A stretch of DNA of 14,534 nt from CAZDML01 sp964506645 (lineage in GTDB: Bacteria > Elusimicrobiota > Elusimicrobia > 2-01-FULL-59-12): positions 1-14,534 of the forward strand of contig CAZDML010000045.1 in the NCBI GenBank assembly GCA_964506645.1, read 5' to 3'. Every line of letters begins with the position of its first letter. The first letter of the stretch is position 1. Positions 5,330 through 13,172 of the stretch are shown here, piece by piece. A model generated the notes under the pieces. The model was not told where the DNA came from and searched no databases. It saw only the letters and a list, made by a program, of their open reading frames with translations. Both the position numbers and the translations under genes were made by a program.

Positions 5330-6049
5330 TTAGGTTTTGTGCCGTTGAGAAAAGAGCTCGGCGAGCGTTTTGGCTCTTTGGTGGTAGGCGCCCACATCTG
5401 CTGCAGGAAGTGCCTTGGAGTCGATCACAAGACCAAGCCAATACACGATGTCATCGAGGTCGCTTTTGACAGAATGAATTTCCTGAATAAAATGGGTCTG
5501 TGTGTCCATGTGGAGGGAATTTTCGTAATGGGCAATGGCCGAAGTCCCGTAGCGCGTAATCTGCGCGCCCATAATCTGACCACTGTCCGTTTTTGGGATA
5601 CGCTGGGCCCACTGCACCAGATCGCGGATGAATTCTTTGATTTGCTGTCGTGTTTCCGGGGCATGAAAGACATTGGCGGAATGACGAACGGCCAGCATTT
5701 TATCGATGCACTTGAGTAGAACATCCCATTCCCAGGGTTTGACGATATATTCATCCGCCCCACACTTGAGACCATACCAACCCTGGACGTCCTGGGAACA
5801 GCCGGTCAGCATGATAATGGGAATGGTGAGGGTTTTGGGGTTGGTACGCAGTCGGCGGCAGACCTCGAAACCGTCTACTTTGGGTAATCGGATGTCTAAA
5901 ATAACCAGATCCGGTATGTTGCGTTGGGTCAGGTCGATGCCCGATTCGCCGTCTTCCGATTCCAGGATCTCGTGATGTAACTTCTTCAGGCGAGTCCGCA
6001 GCATCTCGCGGCAATTAACGTCATCTTCAATAATCAAAATTTTGGCCAT
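5330..6049 (-). CDS. Response regulator: REC fused to a four-helix-bundle (S23/Avd-like) domain
   Basis: Residues 1-120 form a receiver: D9/D10 in IIEDDV, phosphoacceptor D52 in VILDIRLP, T82 in MLTG and K104 in IVKPW. Residues about 134-235 carry no DNA-binding, cyclase or GGDEF motif. They resemble the four-helix-bundle family (S23, the 23S rRNA intervening-sequence proteins and Avd of diversity-generating retroelements): QWAQRIPKTDSGQIMGAQI followed by a segment aligned to the SIPANIAEG region, then THFIQEIHSVKSDLDDIVYWL. This match is from memory of the family pattern. It is the first gene of the three-gene signalling cluster, five bases before the kinase, and divergent from rsmD. GGTAGGG just before ATG is a weak ribosome binding site. 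Confidence 0.8.
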   Translation of the reverse strand: MAKILIIEDDVNCREMLRTRLKKLHHEILESEDGESGIDLTQRNIPDLVILDIRLPKVDGFEVCRRLRTNPKTLTIPIIMLTGCSQDVQGWYGLKCGADEYIVKPWEWDVLLKCIDKMLAVRHSANVFHAPETRQQIKEFIRDLVQWAQRIPKTDSGQIMGAQITRYGTSAIAHYENSLHMDTQTHFIQEIHSVKSDLDDIVYWLGLVIDSKALPAADVGAYHQRAKTLAELFSQRHKT

Positions 6050-6139
6050 AGCCCTACCTATATAGGGTCAAAATAAGCCCTCTGCAAGTAGAAAATAGAC
6101 CTAAAAAACGCTCAAAAACGTCGCTAACACATGCCCGGG

Positions 6140-6159
6140 ATGACGTCATTTGTTAAAAT
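6140..6159 (+). promoter_or_regulatory. Extended -10 of rsmD with adjacent palindrome; possible leaderless start
   Basis: TGTTAAAAT (6151-6159) is an extended -10 whose hexamer ends six bases before the rsmD ATG (6166), so the transcript would begin at or next to the start codon. The perfect palindrome ATGACGTCAT (6140-6149) sits between the -35 and -10 positions, where a repressor could bind. No -35 hexamer is recognisable. The 116-base gap 6050-6165 is the only divergent promoter region in the window. Confidence 0.45.
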
Positions 6160-6165
6160 AGCCTT

Positions 6166-6747
6166 ATGCAAATTATTGGTGGAAGTGCGAAAAAGCGGCG
6201 ATTAAAGACCCCTGCGGAGAGCCAGGGTGTTCGGCCCATCCTGGCCCGGATCAAAAAATCCCTCTTTGATATCCTGCGACCTCGGATGGAAGGGTGTGTA
6301 TTCCTGGATTTGTTCGCCGGGTCGGGATCGGTCGGACTGGAAGCGCTGTCCCGAGGGGCCTCACGTGTCACATTTGTCGATAAGAACCCCAATTGTCTGA
6401 CGGTGATTCGCCGAAACCTTTCCACGCTTGGTTTTTTTGAACGCGCCCGGCTGGTCCGCGCGGATTCGACGCGCGATTTAACCGTAGCGGGCGGGCCGTT
6501 TGATCTCATTTTTATGGGGCCGCCCTATCACGATGAAAAGTGGAATGCCCTGCATCTCACGCAGCCGGCCCTCGAAGCGATCTATCGCGCCAAAATTCTA
6601 AAAGAAGGCGGTTGGGTGATCGGCCAGCACCATGCCAAAGAAAAAGCGGTGGATAGCCCGAACTGGACGCTGTTCCGCCAGGAATCCTACGGCGACACGC
6701 GGGTGTCGTTTTTTGTTCCATCAACACAACGGAAGGTGCTTGTATGA
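6166..6747 (+). CDS. rsmD: RsmD-family rRNA (guanine-N2)-methyltransferase with altered catalytic motif
   Basis: The 193-residue length and N-terminal MQIIGGSAKKRRLKTP fit RsmD, which methylates G966 of 16S rRNA using S-adenosylmethionine. The SAM-binding motif FLDLFAGSGSVGLEALSRGA (47-66) is intact, and VDKN (71-74) is the motif II acid. The catalytic motif, normally DPPY, reads MGPPY here: G118 replaces the Asp (codon ggg, two changes from gat). Activity may therefore be altered, or this branch may use another residue. The stop overlaps argB by four bases (ATGA), tying an rRNA-modification gene to the arginine operon. Confidence 0.85.
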   Translation: MQIIGGSAKKRRLKTPAESQGVRPILARIKKSLFDILRPRMEGCVFLDLFAGSGSVGLEALSRGASRVTFVDKNPNCLTVIRRNLSTLGFFERARLVRADSTRDLTVAGGPFDLIFMGPPYHDEKWNALHLTQPALEAIYRAKILKEGGWVIGQHHAKEKAVDSPNWTLFRQESYGDTRVSFFVPSTQRKVLV

Positions 6748-7505
6748 GCGGCCCCCTCGTCATTAAATACGGTGGCAGTCTTCTGGAAGATCTTGTGCAT
6801 CGCGAAGCTTTTCTGAAGAATGTAGCCGCGTTATCGAAAATACGCCCGCTGATTCTTGTGCATGGCGGGGGAAAAGAGATTTCCAGGCAGATGGAAGCGG
6901 CCGGCATTAAACCGCGATTCGTCAACGGTAGACGTTTTACGGACGCTGATACGATGCGTGTGGTGGAAGAAGCACTTTCGGGTTTGAATAAACATCTGGT
7001 CACTCAATTGGTTTCTGATGGTGCCGATGCGAAAGGGTTTTCCGGTAAAACACTCGCCTTGGTGCGCGCGCGAGTGATTTCGCAGGAGTTAGGGCTTGTC
7101 GGAGAACCCGAGGCGGTCAATGAAGCGGGATTAAAAACCATCATTAGTCAGACACGGCTCCCTGTTTTTTATTCGGTTGCAGGGGATTCGAAAGGCCAGT
7201 CGCTCAATATCAACGCCGATGATTTTGCTCTGGCCATTGCGATGGCGTGCCGATCGACACGACTTATTTTTCTGACAGATACCGGAGCCATTTTGGATAA
7301 ACAGAAGAACCCGATCCCTGCCATTGAGTCCGGGGATGTGGAATCGTTGATTGCGGATGGTACGATTACAGGCGGCATGATGATAAAAGCCCGTGCTTGT
7401 GTTGAAGCGCTGCGCAAAGGCGTGGGCCGTGTCGACATCTGCAAAGGCATCGCCTCGCTATTAAATCCATCGCACCCTCTCGAAGGGACGAGCTTCGTTT
7501 TATGA
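6744..7505 (+). CDS. argB: Acetylglutamate kinase
   Basis: This enzyme phosphorylates N-acetylglutamate, step 2 of arginine synthesis. The 253-residue product has K8 in IKYGGS, HGGGKE (40-45), NINADDFA (155-162) and GGMMIKA (210-216, K215), all conserved in ArgB. It begins directly at the fold without the N-terminal helix that lets arginine-sensitive enzymes form hexamers, so it may be arginine-insensitive (inference). GGAAGG at 6731-6736 is a good ribosome binding site seven bases before ATG. It overlaps rsmD and argD by four bases each. Confidence 0.96.
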   Translation: MSGPLVIKYGGSLLEDLVHREAFLKNVAALSKIRPLILVHGGGKEISRQMEAAGIKPRFVNGRRFTDADTMRVVEEALSGLNKHLVTQLVSDGADAKGFSGKTLALVRARVISQELGLVGEPEAVNEAGLKTIISQTRLPVFYSVAGDSKGQSLNINADDFALAIAMACRSTRLIFLTDTGAILDKQKNPIPAIESGDVESLIADGTITGGMMIKARACVEALRKGVGRVDICKGIASLLNPSHPLEGTSFVL

Positions 7506-8668
7506 CCATACAGGAACTGACAAACAAACATATTTTCTATACCTACCGACGCTATCCGATCACCGTGAAAAAGGCGAAGGGCAGCTGGGTGTGGGACGAC
7601 AAAGGGAAGAAATATCTCGATTTCTTCTCGGGGCTCGCCGTTTCTGGGATCGGCCACAACCTCGACCCTGTGGTGAAAGCGATCACGGAACAAGCGAAGA
7701 AATTTATCCACGTCTCCAATTACTACTACAGCGAGCCGCAGGCGAGGCTGGCGGAGCAGCTGTGCAAGCGATCATTTGCCGATCGAGTATTCTTCTGTAA
7801 CTCCGGGACCGAAGCCAACGAGCTCGCCCTTAAGTTGGGGCGACGTTTTGGGTCCAAGCAGGGCCGGTTTGAGACGATCGTTTTTGAAAACGGCTTCCAT
7901 GGCCGAACCTTTGGTGCTCTCTCAGCAACAGCGCAGCCGAAGTTTCATGAAGGCTTTGGACCGATGCTCCCTGGTTTTTCCGTAGCCAAAGTCAACGATT
8001 TAGAGTCTGTAAAGCGGCAAATCAGCGATAAAACCGCTGCCATCTTGATCGAACCTATTCAAGGCGAGGGGGGGATAAATCCCTCAACTCCAGAATTTTT
8101 AAAGGGCTTGCGTCAGCTTGCCGATGAAAAGGGATTGCTTCTTATTTTTGACGGCGTTCAGTGCAGTCTAGGCCGAACGGGAGATCTCTTTAGTTATCAA
8201 ACGCTGGGCGTGACTCCAGATATTTTGACACTCGCTAAAGGACTCGGCGGGGGAATGCCGATCGGTGCGGTCTTGGCGACCGAAAAGGTAGCTAGCTGCA
8301 TTGGTCCGGGTGACCACGGCTCGACCTTTGGCGGGAATCCCGTCTCCTGTGCGGCCGCTTTGGCGGTTCTTAAGCTCCTTTCACCGTCTTTTTTAGCTCG
8401 GGTCAAAAAAGAATCGATCCTTTTAAAGAAAGAACTCCAGACCATCGCCGATGCGAACCCGCTTGTGAAAGAATTTCGGGGAACTGGTTACATGTTGGGG
8501 ATGGAACTCAAAGTTCCTGGTGCTGACTACGTCACTGCCGCCCGCGAGCGGGGACTACTCATCAATTGCACCCAAAATACCGTTTTGCGCTTCCTTCCTC
8601 CCTTGGCGCTTACTGCGTCCGAGCGAGCCTTCGCCATCAAGACCCTTCGTCATATTCTCAAACCCTAA
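7502..8668 (+). CDS. argD: Acetylornithine aminotransferase
   Basis: This PLP-dependent class III aminotransferase makes N-acetylornithine from the semialdehyde (step 4). The 388-residue product has the phosphate-binding SGTEANE (101-107), EPIQGEGG (184-191), the pyridine-N ligand D217, and the Schiff-base lysine K246 in LTLAKGLGGGMPIGA. The usual FDEVQ reads FDGVQ here (G218 in place of Glu), and CSLGRTG follows. It overlaps argB by four bases (ATGA). ArgD often doubles as succinyldiaminopimelate aminotransferase; the sequence does not settle that. Confidence 0.95.
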   Translation: MTIQELTNKHIFYTYRRYPITVKKAKGSWVWDDKGKKYLDFFSGLAVSGIGHNLDPVVKAITEQAKKFIHVSNYYYSEPQARLAEQLCKRSFADRVFFCNSGTEANELALKLGRRFGSKQGRFETIVFENGFHGRTFGALSATAQPKFHEGFGPMLPGFSVAKVNDLESVKRQISDKTAAILIEPIQGEGGINPSTPEFLKGLRQLADEKGLLLIFDGVQCSLGRTGDLFSYQTLGVTPDILTLAKGLGGGMPIGAVLATEKVASCIGPGDHGSTFGGNPVSCAAALAVLKLLSPSFLARVKKESILLKKELQTIADANPLVKEFRGTGYMLGMELKVPGADYVTAARERGLLINCTQNTVLRFLPPLALTASERAFAIKTLRHILKP

Positions 8669-8690
8669 TGCATCTTATTTAATGGGAGTG

Positions 8691-10601
8691 ATGAAGAAGC
8701 ATCGACCTCCTCTACTTCTTCTCGCAATAGCGGCTGGGCTCTACGGGCTGGCGCTCTTCCGGTTTTATGTCGGGTCATTTAACGATGATGGCGTTTATGT
8801 TCTTGGGGCGAAAGCACTCCTTCAGGGCCATTACGGACAACTGAATCTACCGGATCATCCTCCACTGACGCTGTATCCTCCCGGTTTTCCCTTGTTGCTT
8901 GCGCCCATTTTATGGGCTGTCGAGCCAGCCTGGGCATGGCTCAAAATTGTTCCCTTTCTTCTGACGCTGGGGTCCAGTGTTCTTCTCTGGAAAGTCTTTG
9001 AACCCTGGCTGTCCTACCGCAAACGCCTCCTTCTGGTTGGGCTTTATGCTTTGCATCCCATTACCGTCGGATTGTCGGGTACGCTGATGTCCGAATCCTG
9101 TGCACTTTTTGCAGTATTAGCCCTCTTATGGGCACTTCAACATATCAACGAGCAATCTCCATGGATGCCGATCGGAGGTGTAGGGCTTCTGTTGGGGTGG
9201 GCCACGCTCATTCGTGCCGATACGGTGAGTTTATTCCCTAGCCTTCTCATCGCAGTAGTTTATTTTCGGAAATGGCGATCGTGGGGCGTCTCGCTCTGCA
9301 TTGGAACCTCAGTCTGGGGAATATATGTACTGCGCAATCTCTATGCCGCGCATTCGGCGACGGGCTATTCGCTGTATTGGAAAGGCATGCTGCCGTATCT
9401 CACGGGCAGCATAGATCATTATGCGCATTGGATCCATCACGCGGCGCGCATGATTGTCATGCTTTTTTGTGGGTACCTTTTTGCCTGGAGTCCTTCCGAG
9501 CACGTACTCGTTTTCGCGCTGCAAGGAGGGGTGTCGCTTGTGTGTATGGGGGTTGCGCTTAGAGGTGTCCGGCGGTTTGTGCAGGCGGAAAGCCCGGAAA
9601 TGGCACCTCTGCTGCTGCTCTCGATGTATGTTTTCTTCTACTTTTTAATTCATGCGATGTGGCTGTCCTGGGACGAACGTTATTTCCTGCCAATTTTCCC
9701 TTTTGTATGGGCGATGGTGCTTCGCGGAGTGGAGATCCCGGCATCCGCGAAGTCTTGTCGTCAAGCGTTCGTGGGCATTGTTCTGGGGACCATCGGCCTC
9801 TCATATTTTGCGCAAAATGTGGAGGCCGTATATGACACGTTTCACCGTCAAACAAATTTGCTCCCGCATGCGACTTACAGTTGGATGCGCGAACACGTAC
9901 CCGCCGATGCATTGATGCTGGCTTCCGGTCCTGCCGTCGTCACGCTCTATACCCAGCGCTTCGCGACATTGGACGTTGCTGCGCGTGATGCTGAAGAGTT
10001 TCGTTACCAGTTGCTCAAAAAGCATATTCGCTACGTTCTGTTTCATCCGGCGCAATATTGTTCGATATGGATCCCCTACCATGACCCCAATCAGCTCTGG
10101 GTTCGGCGCGCGAGGTGGGTGTCTTCGTCGCCTGATGCCTTCCAGAAGGTCTATGCGAACTCGGCTGAAGAGCGGGTGATCTATCGGGTTTCTGATGCTC
10201 CCCAGTATCTCAAGGCCTACGAACTCTACTTGTCTGCGTTGGCCGATTTCCAGAGCGCTCTGCCGGCTCTGGGGTTTTCGAAATTGCGGGAATCATTAGT
10301 TTTATATCCTGCTCTGGCGTCTGCTTTGAATGCCTACGCAATACAGACCCTATTGTCACCCTCCCCCGATCTGTCTCTGGCGGAGTCGAAACTTCGCCAA
10401 GCTCTGCGCGTGCTCCCAGACTCGCCCATCGTGCTGCTCAATCTGGCGCGTGTCTATGAGCGGAAAAAACAAAGAGAGTTAGCACAGCAGTTTTGCCGCC
10501 GGGCGCTCGAGGCCATCCAACAAACGGGTGATTTTCAATCGTTACGCCCTCGAATTGAGCAAGAATGTCATTTTGACTCTATAAATCCGAATAAAATATA
10601 A
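8691..10601 (+). CDS. Multi-pass GT-C (PMT/GT39-like) glycosyltransferase-type protein with TPR tail
   Basis: From ATG 8691 the product is 636 residues; ATG 8682 would add three. GGGAG at 8684-8688 is close to 8691. The frame extends upstream to 8520, but that part overlaps argD. The N-terminal 400 residues hold about ten membrane helices with loop motifs typical of GT-C enzymes: FNDDGVYVLGAKALLQG after helix 1 (acidic DD pair) and HPPLTLYPPGFPLLL. A soluble region follows, ending in TPR-like repeats (about 520-620; SALNAYAIQ.., SPIVLLNLARVYERKKQ). It likely moves a sugar from a lipid-linked donor in the inner membrane; acceptor and donor are unknown. It lies between argD and argG, where argF is often found. 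Confidence 0.75.
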   Translation: MKKHRPPLLLLAIAAGLYGLALFRFYVGSFNDDGVYVLGAKALLQGHYGQLNLPDHPPLTLYPPGFPLLLAPILWAVEPAWAWLKIVPFLLTLGSSVLLWKVFEPWLSYRKRLLLVGLYALHPITVGLSGTLMSESCALFAVLALLWALQHINEQSPWMPIGGVGLLLGWATLIRADTVSLFPSLLIAVVYFRKWRSWGVSLCIGTSVWGIYVLRNLYAAHSATGYSLYWKGMLPYLTGSIDHYAHWIHHAARMIVMLFCGYLFAWSPSEHVLVFALQGGVSLVCMGVALRGVRRFVQAESPEMAPLLLLSMYVFFYFLIHAMWLSWDERYFLPIFPFVWAMVLRGVEIPASAKSCRQAFVGIVLGTIGLSYFAQNVEAVYDTFHRQTNLLPHATYSWMREHVPADALMLASGPAVVTLYTQRFATLDVAARDAEEFRYQLLKKHIRYVLFHPAQYCSIWIPYHDPNQLWVRRARWVSSSPDAFQKVYANSAEERVIYRVSDAPQYLKAYELYLSALADFQSALPALGFSKLRESLVLYPALASALNAYAIQTLLSPSPDLSLAESKLRQALRVLPDSPIVLLNLARVYERKKQRELAQQFCRRALEAIQQTGDFQSLRPRIEQECHFDSINPNKI

Positions 10602-10602
10602 T
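10573..10602 (+). promoter_or_regulatory. Sigma-70-type promoter of argGH
   Basis: TTGACT (10573-10578), an 18-base spacer and TATAAT (10597-10602) form the best promoter in the window. It lies within the last codons and stop of the preceding membrane-protein gene, so argG-argH can be expressed separately. The transcript would start near 10609, about 34 bases before argG. No ARG-box-like palindrome was recognised. Confidence 0.8.
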
Positions 10603-10642
10603 CTCGCAGACGTAAATCCTCTCAAAAAGCAGGTCAATCATC

Positions 10643-11848
10643 ATGCAAGTGAAGAAAGTTGTTGTCGCCTACTCCGGCGGGCTGGATACCTCCGTCATTT
10701 TGCGCTGGGTGAAGGAAAAATACCACGCCGAAGTGGTGGCGTGCGCCATCGATGTCGGCCAGGCGTCCGAAACCACAGGTATTAAAAAGAAAGCCCTCAC
10801 CACCGGGGCCTCTAAAGCCTATTTAATTGATGCGCGTAAAGAGTTTGTGACCGACTTTATCTGGCCGACGCTTCAGGCCCAGGCCATGTATGAAGGGAAA
10901 TATCTGCTGGGCACGTCCATTGCTCGCCCAGTCATCGCGAAGAAAGTGGTCGACATCGCCAAAAAAGAAGGCGCGGATGCTGTGTGTCATGGGGCAACCG
11001 GCAAAGGCAACGATCAAGTTCGCTTTGAGCTGGCGTTTAAAGCGCTTATGCCACACGTGAAGATCATTGCCCCTTGGCGCGAGTGGGAAATGAAATCGCG
11101 CGAAGACGAAATCGATTACGCGATTCGGCATGGGATTCCTGTTCCGGTGACGAAAAAGAAAAACTATTCGACCGACCGCAACCTCTGGCACATGAGCTTT
11201 GAGGGGGGTGTTCTGGAAAGCCCAAACAATGCGCCGCTGCGCGATATGTTCGTGCTGACGCAGGATCCAGAGAAAGCGCCGAATAAGCCGGAAATGATCA
11301 CGATCGATTTCGATAAGGGAGTGCCGACCCGCGTGAACGGAAAGAAGCTCGGCCCGGTGGAAATCATCGAGACGCTGAATACCTTGGGTGGCAAGCACGG
11401 CATCGGCCGCTGCGATATGGTAGAAAACCGCCTCGTCGGCATGAAGTCCCGCGGCGTCTACGAAGCGCCGGGAGCGACCATTCTGTATGCTGCGCATCGT
11501 GAGCTCGAAGCCCTCGTGCTCGACCGCGAAACCTTGCATGCCAAACTGCAAATTGCGCCGGAAATGGGCAAGCTGATTTACAACGGCCTCTGGTTTACGC
11601 CCTACCGCGAAGCCCTCTCTGCATTTGTGACCTACACGCAGCGCAAGGTGACGGGAACCGTGCGACTTAAACTTTACAAAGGCAGTGTCATCATCGATGG
11701 CCGCACGTCTCCCCATTCGCTCTACTGGGAAGAGCTCGCGACGTTTGGTGCCGATGCTGTATATAACCAACGGGACGCCGAAGGGTTTATCAATCTCTAC
11801 GGCCTTCCGGTGAAGGTGCAGGCACTCCTGCAAGGGACTAAAAAGTGA
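10643..11848 (+). CDS. argG: Argininosuccinate synthase
   Basis: This enzyme joins citrulline and aspartate using ATP (step 6). The 401-residue length is typical. The ATP pyrophosphatase P-loop AYSGGLDTS is at 9-17, and further conserved ArgG stretches are HGATGKGNDQVRFE and the SFEGGVLE segment. ATG 10643 has AGGT eight bases upstream. It is followed by argH with a four-base overlap, GTGA. Confidence 0.98.
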   Translation: MQVKKVVVAYSGGLDTSVILRWVKEKYHAEVVACAIDVGQASETTGIKKKALTTGASKAYLIDARKEFVTDFIWPTLQAQAMYEGKYLLGTSIARPVIAKKVVDIAKKEGADAVCHGATGKGNDQVRFELAFKALMPHVKIIAPWREWEMKSREDEIDYAIRHGIPVPVTKKKNYSTDRNLWHMSFEGGVLESPNNAPLRDMFVLTQDPEKAPNKPEMITIDFDKGVPTRVNGKKLGPVEIIETLNTLGGKHGIGRCDMVENRLVGMKSRGVYEAPGATILYAAHRELEALVLDRETLHAKLQIAPEMGKLIYNGLWFTPYREALSAFVTYTQRKVTGTVRLKLYKGSVIIDGRTSPHSLYWEELATFGADAVYNQRDAEGFINLYGLPVKVQALLQGTKK

Positions 11849-13170
11849 ACCCTCAATCGTTTATTGCCTCGCTCTCGTACGATGTCCGGCTTGCCCCTTA
11901 TGACATTCAAGGGAGTCTGGCCCATGCGAAGATGCTCTCCAAATGCAGAATCATTCCCGCCAAAGATGCGGCGAAGATTATTCGGGGCCTCGAAGCGATC
12001 GCGCGTGATTTGATGCGGGGGAAAAAGCTTCCGCAGGAAGAGGACATTCATTTCGCTATTGAACGGGAGTTGATCCGACGCATCGGCCCGGTCGGGGGGA
12101 AGCTGCACACCGCACGCAGCCGCAATGACCAGATTGCGCTCGACTTGCGGCTTTATCTGCGCGACCAGGTGAAATTGATCGTCGCGGAATGTGAGCGTCT
12201 TCAGAAAGCGATCGTTTATACCGCGGAGAAACATTTCGATGTCGTGATGCCGGGTTTTACGCATGTGCAGCATGCGCAACCGGTACTGTTCAGCCATCAC
12301 TTGCTCGCCTACGCCTGGATGTTGGAGCGTGACAAGGGGCGCTTACGCGATGCCTGGAAGCGTGCCGATGAAATGCCCCTCGGCAGTGCGGCGCTCGCGG
12401 GCACATCCTTCCCGATCGATCGGCGCTATGTGGCGAAGCTTCTGGGTTTCTCGCGCGTGACGGCCAATTCCATCGATACGGTATCCGATCGCGACTTCTT
12501 GGTCGAGTTTTGTTCGGCCGCCGCGCTTGCGATCATGCATCTCTCGCGTCTCTCCGAAGAACTCATTCTTTGGTCTAGCTCCGAGTTCAATATGATTCGT
12601 CTGGAAACAGAATTTACATCCGGTTCGTCCATCATGCCGCAGAAGCGTAACCCGGACGTCGCTGAGATCATCCGAGGAGAGTCGGGCCGCATCTATGGAA
12701 ATCTCGTCGCACTGCTCACAATGCTGAAGGGATTGCCGCTCTCGTATAACCGCGATCTGCAGGAAGACAAACCGCCGTTCTTTGATACCGTTGACACGCT
12801 TCAGGGCTGTTTGGCCGTGGCAGGGCCGATGATCGCTACCATGGCGCTTAAAACCGAACGCATGCGCGCGCTCTGTGACAAAGGCTTCCTTGCCGCTACG
12901 GAACTGGCGGACTATTTGACCGAGCAGGGTGTCCCTTTCCGCACGGCACACGGTGTGGTGAAACGCATCGTGGCCTACTGCGAAACACAGCATATCCGAC
13001 TCGATGAGCTGACGCAGGAAGAATTGGAACGCTTTGATCCAAAGCTCGGTGCGGGTGCGCTGAAGGTGCTTTCCATCGACCAGGTTGTTCATGTGAAGGA
13101 TTCCGAAGGCGGCACATCGCCCCGCCGGGTCCGCCAACAGATTGCCCAACTGAAGAAACTCCTGAAATAA
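11845..13170 (+). CDS. argH: Argininosuccinate lyase, short N-terminus
   Basis: This fumarase-superfamily enzyme splits argininosuccinate into arginine and fumarate (step 7). The 441-residue product has LHTARSRNDQ (88-97), H140 in FTHVQHAQP and the signature GSSIMPQKRNP (260-270) with the catalytic serine. It starts with GTG, with AAGGGA seven bases upstream. The usual opening LWGGRF is missing: the protein begins about 14 residues into the family alignment at FIASLSYDVRLAPYDI, and an in-frame TAA at 11839 rules out a longer start. Otherwise it looks intact. Confidence 0.96.
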   Translation: MNPQSFIASLSYDVRLAPYDIQGSLAHAKMLSKCRIIPAKDAAKIIRGLEAIARDLMRGKKLPQEEDIHFAIERELIRRIGPVGGKLHTARSRNDQIALDLRLYLRDQVKLIVAECERLQKAIVYTAEKHFDVVMPGFTHVQHAQPVLFSHHLLAYAWMLERDKGRLRDAWKRADEMPLGSAALAGTSFPIDRRYVAKLLGFSRVTANSIDTVSDRDFLVEFCSAAALAIMHLSRLSEELILWSSSEFNMIRLETEFTSGSSIMPQKRNPDVAEIIRGESGRIYGNLVALLTMLKGLPLSYNRDLQEDKPPFFDTVDTLQGCLAVAGPMIATMALKTERMRALCDKGFLAATELADYLTEQGVPFRTAHGVVKRIVAYCETQHIRLDELTQEELERFDPKLGAGALKVLSIDQVVHVKDSEGGTSPRRVRQQIAQLKKLLK

Positions 13171-13172
13171 TT

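Noticed and set aside
5325..5441. Longer N-terminus for the histidine kinase (from 5441)
   Set aside because: Those codons lie entirely within the upstream receiver gene and precede the PAS domain with Cys/Arg-rich noise.
6140..6149. CRP/cAMP site linked to the cyclase
   Set aside because: ATGACGTCAT is not the TGTGA-N6-TCACA pattern, and no CRP gene is visible.
8520..8681. Longer N-terminus for the GT-C protein (from 8520)
   Set aside because: It overlaps argD out of frame and lacks a signal or membrane segment; the natural start is at 8682 or 8691.
10823..11833. 336-residue minus-strand frame
   Set aside because: It is a mirror of argG, arising from high third-position GC; no domain was recognised.
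12343..13149. 268-residue minus-strand frame
   Set aside because: It is a mirror of argH with shadow-type composition.
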